Source of the DNA: Thamnaconus septentrionalis
Lineage: Eukaryota > Chordata > Actinopteri > Tetraodontiformes > Monacanthidae
DNA: 64,000 nt
Direction of reading: 5' to 3'
Assembly: GCA_009823395.1 (NCBI GenBank)
Contig: CM020502.1
Location: 24,738,944 to 24,802,943, forward strand
Made by a program: the position numbers and the translations under genes. The first letter of the stretch is position 1; each line of letters starts with the position of its first letter. Below, piece by piece: positions 23,663 to 36,420 of the stretch. The notes under the pieces are model-generated. The model made no database searches, was not told the DNA's origin, and saw nothing but the letters and a program-made list of their open reading frames with translations.

Positions 23663-24773
23663 CATGCCCCTGCAGTTTCGATTCTACTTCGTCATCACCC
23701 AGCGGCCTCCTCCAGCCTCCTTATTGTGTGAGCAGGACAGATAAACTAATGGACTCCCCGGAAAGGAAAGGAGAAAAAAAAAGATGATGATGACGGGGAG
23801 TTGTTGTGCTGAGCGAGCAGCTCTGCGCTTCTTCATTGGGTGGCAGGGGAGGTGGTGGAGTTGGGGGGGCGGGGGGGTTTGGCTGCGTTCATCTCCTCAT
23901 AAACCCACCGAAAGCCGACCAGCTAAATTAAACACTTGTTGTGCGGCGGCGTCGGCGTCCTGGGATCGGTTTTTCAGAGGCAGCTGCTGCTGAATAATTA
24001 ATTCGGTCTGAAAAAAACAAACGAGAGAGATGTTTTTTTTTGTTTTTTTTTCAGTCAGTCGGCCAGTCCTGGCGCTCTCCCACCGCCGCGCGACACCGAG
24101 GCCCTTTAAACTCTCCCTGGTTACCGCGCCCGTGTCAGAGGTGGCGCTATTACACGCAACTCCCTCCTCCTTGCCTCCCCGCGTTCCTCCCAGTTCCCAG
24201 CAGGGGGTCCTCCGCACACTCCTGGACGCCCGCCAGCACCATCGCCGGTAGGCGTGCGCATGCACGCGCACTGTTTGGCTTGGCTGGAGTAATGAGCATT
24301 CTGAAGGACTGAAATAGCAACGTCACCTCCCCACCTCCCCTCCCCTCCCCTTCTCCCATCTTCCAAAACACACCCACACATGCAGCTGTGCACGTGCACA
24401 GGCCAGCGCACCCGCACGCACACAACGTACGTCAGCAGCCCCGCGCTTGTCCTGGAGGCTCGGCTGAAAGAGATTATGTACATCGAGTGGGACGGCGGTC
24501 GCAAATGGAGCAGAAATAGCTTTATAAATGTATAGCGTGGGACCACGAGCAGGAGGTGGTGGGAGCAGAGTGGTTGGAGCACTTGACTCACCTCAAACCT
24601 CTAAAGGTTGCATAATGAGGTCCTCTCTCATCCCTCCCTCCCTCCCTCCTTCTCTTTCTCTGTGTGTTTTTCCTTTTTCCCCCCTCCTCCTCTTCCCTCC
24701 TCCTCCTCTCCCCTCCTCCTCCTCGCTCAGCGAGGTAGACTGCACACGGCCTACTCACTGCAGGTGCTGCAAA

Positions 24774-24880
<107 letters not shown>

Positions 24881-26401
24881 AGACAGCGAGCACTCGCTGC
24901 TGTTGTCTCCCACTCAGGAGGCTAATTTCGGACTCAGGTGGGAGGAGTTCAGGTGTTGCATCTTAGCGACCAGAGCAGGCAGGCAGCCGTCTACTCGCAG
25001 CGCCGCTCCAAGCCGATGAGGGTCTCCGGCCCCCTCCGGCTAATAATAGTGAACCTGTTGCACAGTTCTCCTTTGGTTTTTTGTTCGTTTTTTGGTGGGA
25101 TTCGGGTCTTGAGCTCACGGTAAATGAAGAAACACGTTTCCTCAGTCTTGAGTCGGACCAGTTCAACTGTTTCTACTGGTTTGTGATTGTCTCCTGCTGG
25201 TAGTGACCAGCAGAGAGCGATGCTCAGCTTCAGCACCTTCTCCAGTCTCAGGAAATGGTACCTTGCCTTGACTACAGGCTGTAGCAGAAAATTAAAGTAA
25301 GGTGATTTTTGATCCAGAACATCACGATGACAGACTAAGACTTTCAGTCTCATGAAAAAAAAAATATATATATTTAACAAAGGAAATTGAAATATACTAG
25401 TTTTAGTGTAAACCCGTAATGGTCCAAAAATCTGGACTGTCTGTATCTGTCTATCTTTGAGATGATGTTTGAGCGGGAATTGTTATTGAATTATGTCTGA
25501 TGTTATTAAATCATGTGTTATTCTAAGACTACTGATGACAGTTGAGGATTTAAAATGATGAACTTCTCTCTTTAGTGTATGTGTGCCTACCTGTATGTAT
25601 TTCATGCACCAGTACCTGATGTGTTTGTGTCTGTGTGAGTATCTTTGTATCTGAGTAATCTGAGGAAGTATTGGGCTGAGTTGGATTGGGTGGAACTGGG
25701 GAATTGATTTGTGATGTCTGGTTGTTGTTTGGTGTATGGGCCCCTGTTCATAAACTGTAGATAGTTTCTGGGGAGTCCCATTTTTACAAAAAGTGCTTTG
25801 ATTGAATGTTGTTTGTATTTGAATTGATTTGTAAAATAAACTGAAACTGAACTGAACTGATATATTATCAATGCTGACAGATCGACCCTCTTCTGCGAGA
25901 CGCCACTGTAGCGCGTTCTTAGTTATTGTCACCTCTCGTCCGGCTCGACTCCACGTGACCGAGCGCCGTCGCTTTCATGCCGTCCGTCGGCCCGACAATG
26001 CGGCCGTGACTCACCCTCGGCGGTGGAGATAGAGGTGGCGGAAGAAGGTGGGGGAGAGAATTATTGTCTGATTGCTCGGCTTTGCTGATGGGTCACGCAG
26101 AGGCGGAGGCGACTTCATTAAGTCGTGGCAGAGATTTCAAAGATGTCTGGACAAAGAAGACTGCCTCTGACTTTATTAAACCCACCCAGTTCATCTTCTT
26201 TGGCCTTTTTTTGCCTTTTTCTTTTCCTCCATGCGGCAGACGTCATCAGGTCTAGCAGTTTTAATGAATCGATTGACTGAATCCTCTGTGGCGTTTTTCC
26301 CCTCGCAACCAAGTGTCACACGGCATCGCTTGTGTTTTAACTCATCCTTTCTCTCTCTCTCTTTCTGTCTGTCTGTCTGTCTCTCTCTCCTCATCCATCA
26401 G

Positions 26402-26543
26402 GACACACAGAAGGCGCGACAGTTCCTGCCCTTCCTGCAGAGGGCTGGCCGCTCAGAAGCCGTGGTGGAGTACGTCTTCAGCGGCTCCCGCCTCAAGCTG
26501 TACATGCCCAAAGAGACCTGCCTCATCACGTTCCTGCTGGCCG
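26402..26543 (+). CDS. snd1: snd1 internal exon (e): start of SN-like domain 4
   Basis: This exon encodes [20 protein letters not shown], then [20 protein letters not shown] and LITFLLA, plus the first base of a Gly codon. It matches the start of the fourth SN-like domain of vertebrate SND1, with conservative changes such as K to R and L to M. The acceptor is ccatcag, with the last g at 26401, and the donor is gtgagt at 26544. It is the longest of the six exons at 142 nt, phase 0 in and phase 1 out. The Gly codon is completed in the exon at 36677, giving FLLAGIECPR, a conserved SND1 junction. Confidence 0.97.
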
Positions 26544-26598
26544 GTGAGTTCAGGCTCCTTCCCCTCCTCTCCTTTCTCCTCCTCCCACTGCCATCTTC

Positions 26599-27094
26599 TA
26601 GTGCTGTAGTCAAGACCGCGACCAAGACATTATCAAGACTAGAGAGTATTGAGATCAAGACAAGACCAAAGCATTTGGGGTTCGAGACTGAGACAAGACC
26701 AAGACTTTATATATCAAAGATAAATAACATCAAAACAGAAGAAAAATGACCAGCATCTTTTTTAAACTCAAGTTTGCTTCTAAATGGAGCAGCAACATCT
26801 CTTTTCAGCAAGGTATCTTTTCATAATTTTCTTGAACATTTTGCTGCTTTGCCAACTATTTTGAACCATTTTCTAAAAACAACTTTGCTTCATAAAATTA
26901 AAAAATAAATGAACTAGGAATAAGGGGCTGTGTCACTCTGGGTCATTGTAGAGTTGGCTAAGTCGGTCATAAATCCCGAGTCCGCCCTGTCCAAGACCGA
27001 GACAAGACCCAGTAAAGATGCCTCAGAGACCCTTAAAAAGTATCCTCGAGACCCGATCTTGATACCAAGACCAATCTCGAGTACTACAACACTG
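26599..27094. mobile_element. hAT-type non-autonomous element in the snd1 intron
   Basis: The left end is TAGTGCTGTAGTCAAGACC and the right end, inverted, is CAGTGTTGTAGTACTCGAG. The interior is rich in GAGACCAAGACAAGACC-type direct repeats. It begins 55 bp after the exon e donor. The flanking octamers CCATCTTC and CCGCCCTC match at only five of eight positions, so the duplication is weak. Confidence 0.6.
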
Positions 27095-27439
27095 CCGCCC
27101 TCCCTTCACAGAGGTTCCGGCTCAGGTGCTGGAGGTCCCGCCCCGTCCAACTCTGAGCCCATCCACCCCCCTCGTACAGAAGCAGCAGGGCTGGCGTGAA
27201 GCATGTGCCCACTTTGACCTCACCTTCGCCTGCTCAGGCTCTCGGCCAGACTCTGAAAACACACTTTCACTGGCTCCGTTCTGCTTTGCACAAGCTGCTT
27301 TTTGTTTTTGCGTGGCGGCGATGAACTGTGTCAAAGTCAAACGGACGGTTGTTTTTTTCTTACAAAAGACAAAGAATGATTCAAGGGTGTGATCAGCACC
27401 CTTGGCTGATTAGCCTTTCAAATCAGAAATCAATCTATC

Positions 27440-27510
27440 AAATCTTTATTTATATTGCGCTTTTCATGCATTATCAATGTATCTCAAAGTGCAGAAATAC
27501 AGCACATAAT
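27440..27510 (-). mobile_element. retroposon-tail fragment
   Basis: CTTTATTTATATTGCGCTTT on the + strand is the complement of the AAAGCGCTATATAAATA-type 3' region of fish SINEs. Too short to assign. Confidence 0.35.
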
Positions 27511-28195
27511 AACCCCCCCCAAAAAAAAAAAAGAGGCTTCCAGCTTCCTAATTGTACAAATCCTAGGTTTAGCCTTCCTTCATCTGTCTTTGCCTTACCT
27601 TTGCGTTTCGAAAGTGTAGCAAAAGACAGAAAACTGAATGCAGCCATCAGCCTGTGCACCTCGCTGCAGCTGTGCACTTCTGTTCTGTTCCCAGTTGGAG
27701 GCTTGAATTCTTTTTAATTGTGCACAGCGACGCACACAATTAAAACATTGATTACCGTATTTGGTAATTTTGTCATTTGCTTGTGATTGTCTCCGCCCAC
27801 CACTGACGGCTGCTACATACTGTGTATCTGACACGCGCTCTTTTCCCCATCTTCCTTTATGTTCACTTGACACGGTTTCCCATAAGCAGCCTGATTTTTC
27901 TTTTTATATATATTTTTTTTCAAACTGTTCTCTGTCAAAGTGTCATTAGCAGATCGTCGAAGTGCCGCCGAGCTCTCCCAGCCCCCCTCGAGTGTATTTG
28001 ATTACAACGGCCCTCGGCAGGAATCCTCCACCAGGCGCTCTTTTTAGCGAGATGAGGCTCGATTGGCTCAGATTGCCTCTTGTTGTTTTTGTTTTTTTTT
28101 TAATCTGTCAGCACCTTGGTTGCTTCCGTTTTTTATTGAAGAGGATTAGGGCCACAAGAAGAGAAAAAAATGATCAAAATAATTTTTTTTTCACG

Positions 28196-28376
28196 TTTCC
28201 ATTTCGAGAATAAAGTAAAGATTTTGAGATTAAAGCCAAAATTTCATGATTAAAGTCAAAATTCTGAGAATAAAGTTGAAAATTTGAGAATAAAGTCATT
28301 TCATTAAAGTTGAAATTTCACGAATAAAGTCAAAATTTTGAGATTAAAGTAGAAATGTCGAGAATAAAGTCGAAAG
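28196..28376 (+). repeat. minisatellite of about 20-bp units (AGAATAAAGTCGAAATTT type)
   Basis: About eight imperfect units such as TTTTGAGATTAAAGTC and TCGAGAATAAAGTCGAAA. An inverted stretch CGACTTTATTCACGAAATTT lies at 28433-28452, so the region can fold back. Confidence 0.8.
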
Positions 28377-28860
28377 GCTCTGCACACAAAGCCCAGTGGA
28401 GTACTTCTGTTTTCAGCAGTTTCCTGTGTACTTCGACTTTATTCACGAAATTTCAACTTGAAACTCAAAATGGAATCTCCTTCCTGAAGTATTTTTTTTC
28501 TTCTTCTCGCCCTAATGCTCTTTGTACTCTTCTCTCTCGCCTCTTTTTGGAAAGAGCAGCCCCAAACTCGTGAGATGAGACGTCGCCGTCAGGTGGACGG
28601 GGGGGTCGCGGCCTCGTTTGTCTCTGCGGATGTGGCGCGACGCAGCGCCGCAGAACATTGTTGAACCTTTAACCGCACATGAAATTCGGCCCTCGGGCGC
28701 CGCCGTCCTCTTATCTCCCTCAGCTCTAATCTTCATGCGGGCCGCCCGCTATCTCCCTCCGCTTGTCTCTTTTCCCCGTCAAACTTATCTATTTCATGTT
28801 TTATTCCCCCCATCGCCGCCGTTGAAATGACACGTACATGACAAATTGGCTGCGCCCTCC

Positions 28861-28861
<1 letters not shown>

Positions 28862-28903
<42 letters not shown>
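28862..28903 (+). repeat. (CA)n microsatellite
   Basis: Pure CA array. Confidence 0.95.
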
Positions 28904-28906
<3 letters not shown>

Positions 28907-30174
28907 CCTCTTCACCCCAGCAATTCTGTTATGTTTATCTGCATGTACGGAGGGGAGGGGAAAAACAGAAGAAGAAAGCAGGAACACTTTGGACCTTCGT
29001 CTCTTTCCACTGTAACATACATTTAAAGCGTAATGAGGTGTGAGAAGCGGCTCAGATATTCTTTTTACCCTTGCAGGTTTTGCAGGCCTGTCAGTAGCAG
29101 AAGCAGCAGCAGCAAAAAAAAAGAAGAAAGTATCTGCGCAGCAGGGAAATAGAAGCAGAATCGTTGAGCGGCAGTTAAATCCGAATGTTGCACCTTAATT
29201 AAAAAAAAGAAAAACAAAGTTCCACGCCAGCATGCAAATGGGGATGATAATGACTCGTCAGCGGTCGTCACTGAGTGCGCCGCGCTCCATTTCTTTTTTT
29301 TCTTTCTTTTTAAACTCCACGGTGCTTTGCAAGTTGGGCACGCGCCGAAAGTTTCGCCTCACTGACTCTTCTAATCATCGTCGGCTGATATTCAGGAAGG
29401 AGCTCGTTTGTTCTCCGAATTAAATCATAATGAGTCAGTTTTTTTTTTTTTTGGGAGGACTTGTTTATTGCTTGTTCAGAAGGCAGCCATTAGGACGCCG
29501 GCGTGACGAGTTGATCAGTCATTTAAAAAAAAAAATAGTCTCACCGAAATCCTGCTCGCATTAATCTTTCATTGAATTTAATGACTCCCGCCTTCTCCAA
29601 ACACTCTGAGCATATCTTAGTGTAGCGACGGCCTCTTCTCGTTGACTGATGAGTTCAGTAAATATTGACACCATGCAAAAAGAAAAAAAAAAGCAGAAAG
29701 AAAGAACGAATGTATTGAGAAGACGCTGCTGCTGTTCCGTCAGCTGCTGGATGAGTCACCAGCTTGTTTCGCCGTGTTCCCTTCACGCTCTGTTCATCCT
29801 GGCCACAGTTTAGGTTTGTTTTTTGTTTTTTTTTACATGTCGTGGGAGGCCATTGATGAACATTCTTTTTTTTCACCCAGAGCAGATACGTGAATGAAAT
29901 GATCAGAAGGAATGGAGGCGATGCCACACAGCGAGTCAGAGAGTCGTGGCTGCATATCTGGTTTACACCAGATCCAAACCAGCTCGGTCCAGTGGGTTAA
30001 AAAAAAAAAAAAAAAAATCAAGGAAGCCTGTCTGACAATGTATTTCAAATTTCGGGCAACACTTTCGGCTGGGCTTCCTTTAATATGGTGCTACCTTAAA
30101 GCACTGTGATTTTGGATGATGGCAGCTACAGTAAGTAGCAGCAAGTTCCTTATTGCTCTATGCATATTCGTATA

Positions 30175-30533
30175 CACTACCAGTCAAAACTTTGGACACA
30201 CCCTCTGAATTGAATGTCTTTTCTTCCATTCTCATGACTACTGGCTTTGCAGTTTCTCACTGAAGGCATCAAAACTACGTATGAACACACATGGAATTAT
30301 GTAGGAAACAGAAGTGTAAAAGAACTCAAACATGTTTTATATTTAAATTCTTCAAAATAACCACATTTAACTAAAAGCGTATTTCGAGTTATTTAACATG
30401 TTTTTCTTTTCTGTGTAATTACATATATCTTGCTCATATTTTTGATGTCTTAAGTATCTGCAGTGTAGAAACTACTAAAGATTAACAAAAAACATTGCGT
30501 GAGAAGGTGTGTCCAAACTTTTGACTGGTAGTG
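30175..30533 (-). mobile_element. Tc1/mariner-like MITE, copy 5
   Basis: The ends CACTACCAGTCAAAACTTTG and AACTTTTGACTGGTAGTG are flanked by TA (30173-30174, 30534-30535). It is 359 bp with an interior matching copies 3, 4 and 6. Confidence 0.88.
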
Positions 30534-30540
30534 TAAATAT

Positions 30541-30686
30541 GAGAATAGTTCTCAGGGTAGGAAAACCAAAATACTTTCATTGTACTGCGACGACACACTT
30601 TTATGAATGTATTTATGGACCGTATGTTAAGCTTTTACCAATATAAAAATCAGAAATCAAGCCAAACTTTACACACTGGACCTTTA
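30541..30686 (-). mobile_element. partial copy of the AAAGGTCCAGTGTGTAA element
   Basis: On the - strand it starts TTAAAGGTCCAGTGTGTAAA and shares TACAATGAAAGTATTTTGG and TTTTCCTACCCTGAG with 7730-7865. The other half is missing; it abuts MITE copy 5. Confidence 0.65.
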
Positions 30687-33361
30687 AGACTCAAAACCCA
30701 GCGTTTTCTTTTTCCGCTTGCAATGCGCCTCAAATGCATTTTTTTTTTTGTTCCTTTCCTTTTTTTTTGGATGGTTGAAGACGAACGCTTTAGAAGGAAA
30801 CGGCAGGTGAGGAAACAACAAGGGCAGCGAGAGGAGCCCACACTTCAAAGAGGACCGGAGGTGTGCTCGCTGGGCGCTTGAAAGGAAGTTCCCTTCCCTC
30901 GCCTCCCACCTCACCCTCCCTTTCTTCTCCTTCTCCCTGTCCTGCCGCTCCGCCACATCCGTATGCAAGTTTGATAAAGGGTAAAGGAGTCATCCGGGTT
31001 CTGTGAAGATGGAGCGGGAGGCGGCTCCAGTGTGGTCGAGGAGGGGGAGGAGGAGGAGGGAGGTGGAGGAGGAGTGGGTGGTGGAGGAGGGAGAAAGTGA
31101 GAGATGTGGAGGCAGATGGAGCAGAGGAGGGTAAAGAGAATGTGGGGGGAGTGGATGGGGCTTGGGGTGGGGGTGGGGGGTGGGTGCATGGGACAGGAAA
31201 GAGGAGAGTGAAATTGATGTGAAGTATGTGGGCATAAAGGCCTCTTGAAGAGTCGGGAAGCCGAGCGCCGGGAGAGGCTGTAAAAGTTTAGTGGCTCCCA
31301 AACTCTTAGCGAGTTTCTGACTGAAGCCGCTGAAGGTGAAGAGAGTTGGGAAAAGTTATTTGCCGGAAAAAAAGGCGTGTTGAGCAGCAGCAGCAGCAGT
31401 CTGTCAAAAAAAGAGAGAGAAAAAAGATGAAACACCTGTCACTCGGACTCGGAAATTTACAGTGTCAGCAAGAGCCATCAAGCTACTGCAGTGTGTGACT
31501 GTGTGTGTGTGCGTGTGTGTGTCATAGCGCCATTTGTCACATTTTTATATCCCAGTGTGTTCAACAAGTGTGTATCCAGGTTTTTATTTTTTTCTAACAC
31601 GAGTGAAGAAAATATGAAGCGTTCTGATTTTTTGGACGTTGTCTCTCAACTCTGGGAACACCAGTTGGCCGCAGTATCAAATCGAGCGAGTCATTACTAA
31701 AAGCTTGCAGTGCTCGGCAGTGACGTCTGCTGGTTTTTAACTGAGGCGTCGCTCCGCACTGGAAGCCACATCTCCCGTTAACCCGGCGAGCCGTCGTGTT
31801 CCGAGGCCTTGAGGCAACATTTTTAAGGCCACGGCCGGCAGGACAACACCATAAAGAAGAAGTAATAAGTTAATAACGCTTCGTTGGCATCGCGTTTATG
31901 ACGCCGTAAGCTATCATCTAAACTGGAAGCCAAACACCTTTTCGAGTCAGCGAGCTGGGATAGCTGGAAATGCTGGAAATACGCTCACATCTCTGCAGCA
32001 GCCGAAAAGCTCAACTTTTAATGAAGAACAAATTGAGTTTTGCCGTCCGTGAGAGACAGAGAGAGAGAAAAAAAATTAAATATGTGAATTTCATTAGAGA
32101 TTCTTATTCCACGCTTTAGTGGAGGCGAAGGCTGATTTGTCCCTCGGTGAGCAGATCTCTGCTGGAAACCACAACCATTTTCTTTTTTTTCCATCCCAAG
32201 CGTTTCTTAAATTGTCATTGAAAGGCAACCGGCTCAGAAACGGGACGATAATCAAATGACTGATGAGACGGAAAGTACAAACCACAAAGAGAAATTAAAA
32301 TTGATAATAAGTGAAAAAATAAACGAGAAAAGTAAAATTATATAATTGAAACTAATTATTGGGAATTCAATATAAAAATTTAACGTCACGATTTTGATTA
32401 TCTTACTGTCAAAGTACCAGAAGAAAAAACAAAAGCCCATCTTGTATCCTTATTTGCTAATTACGCCACCAGGAAACTAATTATATCAAAATCGCCCGTT
32501 AATCAACGTGGTGGTAACGTTCCTAAACCGTGTGGACATCGTGCACACAGCAGGCGGGTCACGTGCAGGAAGTTGGGAGGCTAATGGATGTGGACACTGC
32601 CGCTGCCGAGTGATTTATTTATTTTACGTTGCGAGTCTGGGCGATGACATTAATTTCTGTCCGACGCGCATCACCACTGCCGCCACGAGACGAATCTCGT
32701 TATCTCGGCCCGACCGCTCAGGGGTGAACTTAATCACGGCCTGGCTACATGTAAGCAAATAAATAAATGAATAAATAAATATAGGCGCTAAAGTGTATAC
32801 TATACGAGAGGGAGGCAAACGATGGCGTCAGGCCAATGAATGGATATGAATTATTCCAATTAGTGGAGCTCCTCGCTGGAGAATCACAATAACGAGTGTC
32901 GTGAAGCTCATTCCACGCTTAATCAGAAGCGGCCCACCGCTCGCCACACTCGCCGGTGACTCTCCTCCAATGAGTATCGTCTTAATGGCCACAGCTTTGT
33001 TATTTATCGAGGTTTTATAAAATAAAATGACATTGAGCTTATTTGGATCCCGCAGTTTTTTTTTGCAAACGTCAGACTTTCAGAGATCATTACGTTTCAT
33101 TTTCAGCGAATTATATGCGTGCCAACAAAAAATATAGGTACTGAGGCATATTTCTGCAAGAAGAAGTTAAATGAAAGTAGTAGATGGGGAAGAAATCAAG
33201 GAAGAATATTTTAGCGTGTGATCGCAATTTGGTCTTCAAGTGGTCTTTTTTTTTTTTTTCTGCTCCCCCGCTAAAGACCCGACATGTATCCACCAACTTC
33301 TGATGAGCGTTGGCATTTGTGACTTGCGTTGCGTTGCAGTGATTGCTGCACCGTCCCATCT

Positions 33362-33410
33362 CTGAGATCAGATAATCTGGGCGGCACCTCGGCCCAGATG
33401 TTTATCTCAG
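33362..33410. repeat. imperfect hairpin with GATA-like words
   Basis: CTGAGAT..ATCTGGGC (33362-33382) pairs with GCCCAGAT..ATCTCAG (33392-33410) around a 9-base loop, with a 6/4 internal loop. AGATAA and TTATCT words lie in and beside it. Confidence 0.6.
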
Positions 33411-34185
33411 TTGTCGGCCTTCAGTTATCTATCAGCGGAGTTCAAAATTGGCTGGTCTAATTGACTCCCTCCTCTGGGGCTGCTGCATCGCTTCAGTGAT
33501 GCCATTGGTCCTCATGGCTAATATGTTTATTTTCAGGGAGGGCATTTTAAGAAAGACTCAGCTATGACCGGTCGATGTTGGGACTAAAATTCCCAAGACC
33601 TCAATGAAATAGTAATTTTTATCCCGTTGGATGACTGGAGAAGCTCTGAGCCCACTAACAGCCTTGACCTTTAACACAGAGGCTTGAACACTGAGGAAAT
33701 ATAACACAAAGGACGAGCTCACCTAACGCGCATTGCTAAATCAATTTATAGAAAATAGAATTTGTTATTTAAAAAGAAATATAACGTGTAGGTGAAAAGG
33801 TGCAAACAGTTCAGTGTGGGGATTGAAATTTGCATGTCTAATTTCTCATTAGTTTTAATGTCAACACGACCTTTGAGCCACACAGACAGTCGAGTCGACA
33901 ATTCCTCTCGTCACGACTCCGCGACTGACTCGATGCCGGCAAACTTGTTTAGCTCTCGCCGGGTAGTTTTACCTCCCAGCCGGCGGGCGGCCCGTGTGAA
34001 TCTGCTGATGTCCACATTTTTTTCACTTTAATTCCCTAAAGTTTTTGGGAAAATCACTTTGGCCAAAGTCCCTAACTGGGGACAGAATGTACTAAAGAAA
34101 GGATAGCGGCAAAAAACTAACTTTCAGCACTTCAAGTTCACAACTAGAAGTAGATTTACTGCATATACAATACCAGGTACCACTT

Positions 34186-34283
34186 GTGGTTCAAGTGGTC
34201 ATTCTTCATCAGTGTCTCGCTAACAGGCCCCATGATCTTTCATTTCTCCCAAATTGCACATATATGGCGGTGTCATCTGCATA
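34186..34283 (-). mobile_element. LINE reverse-transcriptase scrap fused to MITE copy 6
   Basis: The inverted relative of 12308-12402. On the - strand it reads YADDTAIYVQFGRN, closer to the LINE consensus than the other copy, then meets a stop. It joins the MITE end at the same nucleotide as the other copy. Confidence 0.5.
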
Positions 34284-34618
34284 CACTGGCAGTCAAAAGT
34301 TTGGACACCATCTGCATTTAATGTCTTTTCTTTCATTCTCATGACTATTGACTTTGCAGTTTCTCACTGAAGGCATCAGTACTACGTATAAACACACATG
34401 GAATTATGTAGGAAACAGTAGAAGTGTAAAAGAACTAAAACAGGTTTTGTATTTCAATTCTTCAAAATAGCCACCTTTCATGAAAAGCATATTATTTATT
34501 TAATGTGTCTTTCTTTGCTGCATGATTAAATATATCTTGCTCATATATTTGATGTCTTCAGTATCTATCTGCAGTGTAGAAACTACGAAAGACATTGTAT
34601 GAAAAAGGTTTTGTTTTT
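34284..34618 (-). mobile_element. Tc1/mariner-like MITE, copy 6 (right end decayed)
   Basis: CACTGGCAGTCAAAAGTTTG after TA (34282-34283). The interior GAATTATGTAGGAAACAGTA and GATGTCTTCAGTATCTATCT is as in the other copies. The right inverted repeat is replaced by T-rich DNA. Confidence 0.8.
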
Positions 34619-34881
34619 TTGATTCATTTTTTTTTTTTTCTAAAGCCAACCCACACATGAAGAAGTGAATTTAAACACTGGCTAGGTGAATTCCTCCAGG
34701 GGTCGTGGCAGAGACGGGGAGCAGGCAGGGTTGAGGGTTCTGCACATGCAGTATTCATTGTATGTAGCGGCAGTACTTCACAAAACTTTATGGCTAAGAT
34801 CAACACATGTACCTCCGAGCTGCTTTAAAGCCCTGGCAGCAGCAGCAGCCTTCAAACAGACGCCCTCCCTCTTCTTTCTCT

Positions 34882-34882
<1 letters not shown>

Positions 34883-34939
<57 letters not shown>
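34883..34939 (+). repeat. (AC)n microsatellite
   Basis: AC array with one GC step near the end. Confidence 0.95.
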
Positions 34940-34940
<1 letters not shown>

Positions 34941-35050
34941 ACACACGCTGTACTTGTCTTTCACGTCGCTCCTCTCATCACGTCGTATCTTTTTGAAGCG
35001 GGCGAACGTGCGGGGAAATAATTTGCCTTCGCAGCACCTGCATTCTCCAT

Positions 35051-35059
<9 letters not shown>

Positions 35060-35117
<58 letters not shown>
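35060..35117 (+). repeat. (AC)n microsatellite
   Basis: Pure AC array. Confidence 0.97.
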
Positions 35118-35121
<4 letters not shown>

Positions 35122-35182
35122 ATCCTCACTATCCTCATTTCAAAAGAGAGCCGCTGAAAATCAAAGTTGACGGCCGAGACGT

Positions 35183-35183
<1 letters not shown>

Positions 35184-35237
<54 letters not shown>

Positions 35238-35244
35238 CACCTCA

Positions 35245-35288
<44 letters not shown>
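35184..35288 (+). repeat. (CT)n microsatellite, interrupted
   Basis: Two CT runs separated by TGTCCACCTCA. Confidence 0.95.
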
Positions 35289-35289
<1 letters not shown>

Positions 35290-36199
35290 CTTCCCAGCCA
35301 AGAGACTTTTGCGCACTCTGTACTGACACTCGTGACGGCCAATTATCCCGCCGCGAGCGCTCGACACGAGTGCAGTTAATTAATCTGCGTCGAGCCTCTA
35401 ATGCACCTTTTGGTGAAACTGTGTCTGAGCGATTGGCTCTTTGGCCCATTAAGAGGGACGAGGGCTGCACTTAATGCAACGCATCGCCGATGCCGCCCGC
35501 CGCCCGCCGCCCCCGGGAACCAGATGTTCTTGAATTTTTTGCTGCCGTTAAACGAGTTGCGGCGAGTCATTAAGTTGTTTTTGTGATTCTGGCCGGATGA
35601 CTGGCGATTAACATAAAACATTAGCCGATAGCGACACCAGAAAGGTTTTGTTTGGAAACCCGAGGTTGAACAGGTCGGAAGGTCGGAGTTCACGTGAGCC
35701 CTTGACGTCAACTTATTTTTCTGGGAAAGTGAATCGGCTGAAAGCTTTTTATGCCCTGATGCAATAGAATCTCTGCGGTCCTTCAAACATCAGTCGACCT
35801 TGAAACTTTGCAACTCTGAGCTAAAGATCAGGACGACGCCGATGTCCGTTGACGCGTCTTGTCTTGTGTGTTATCTCATGTACTGTGTGCGTGTGCACGC
35901 GTGAGTCTTTATCATGTGTTAACTGTAAACTGTGCTTTATGTACTCCATGTGTTTATACACATATTGCACATATTATGATAGGATAATACTTTGGTTTAG
36001 AAAACCTTGATAATCCCTGCCTCTGCACAATTTGTCTGTCTTTTGCACATCTGCTTTGGTTGTTTGTTGTACATACAGTAGATTGATTGGAGTATTTTTG
36101 TAACTACTGTATATATATATATTTCTTTGTGCTGCAACAGTGTAGTTTCCCATTTTGAGATAAAGAAAATGTGTCTGTCTGTCAGTCTGTCTGTCGCTA

Positions 36200-36420
36200 G
36201 AGCGGGCCGCAATTTGATGATCAAAGGGTTGACGGTTCAAATCCCGGCTCCAGCTGTCCACATGTTTGAAGTGTCCTTGGGCAAGACACTGAACCCTAAA
36301 TTGTTCCCAATGGGGCTGGCAGACATTGGTGTGTGAGTGAATGTGTGAATGAGAGGCTATTGTGAAGCGCTTTGGGGTACCGGGAAGGTGCTGGAAAGCG
36401 CTATACAAGTATCTATCTGT
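36200..36420 (+). mobile_element. tRNA-derived SINE
   Basis: GGTTCAAATCCC (about 36235) matches the RNA polymerase III B box. It is followed by GTGTCCTTGGGCAAGACACT and a 3' part GTGAAGCGCTTTGGGGTACC and AAAGCGCTATACAAGTATC, a layout common in fish SINEs. A recognisable A box is weak. It is preceded by a (GTCT)n run and lies about 250 bp upstream of snd1 exon f. Confidence 0.75.

Noticed and set aside
25540..25862. Possible LINE 3' end with a CTGAACTGAACTGA tail
   Set aside because: A short pentanucleotide tail and no coding similarity; not enough to call an element, so it is mentioned only in the intron entry.
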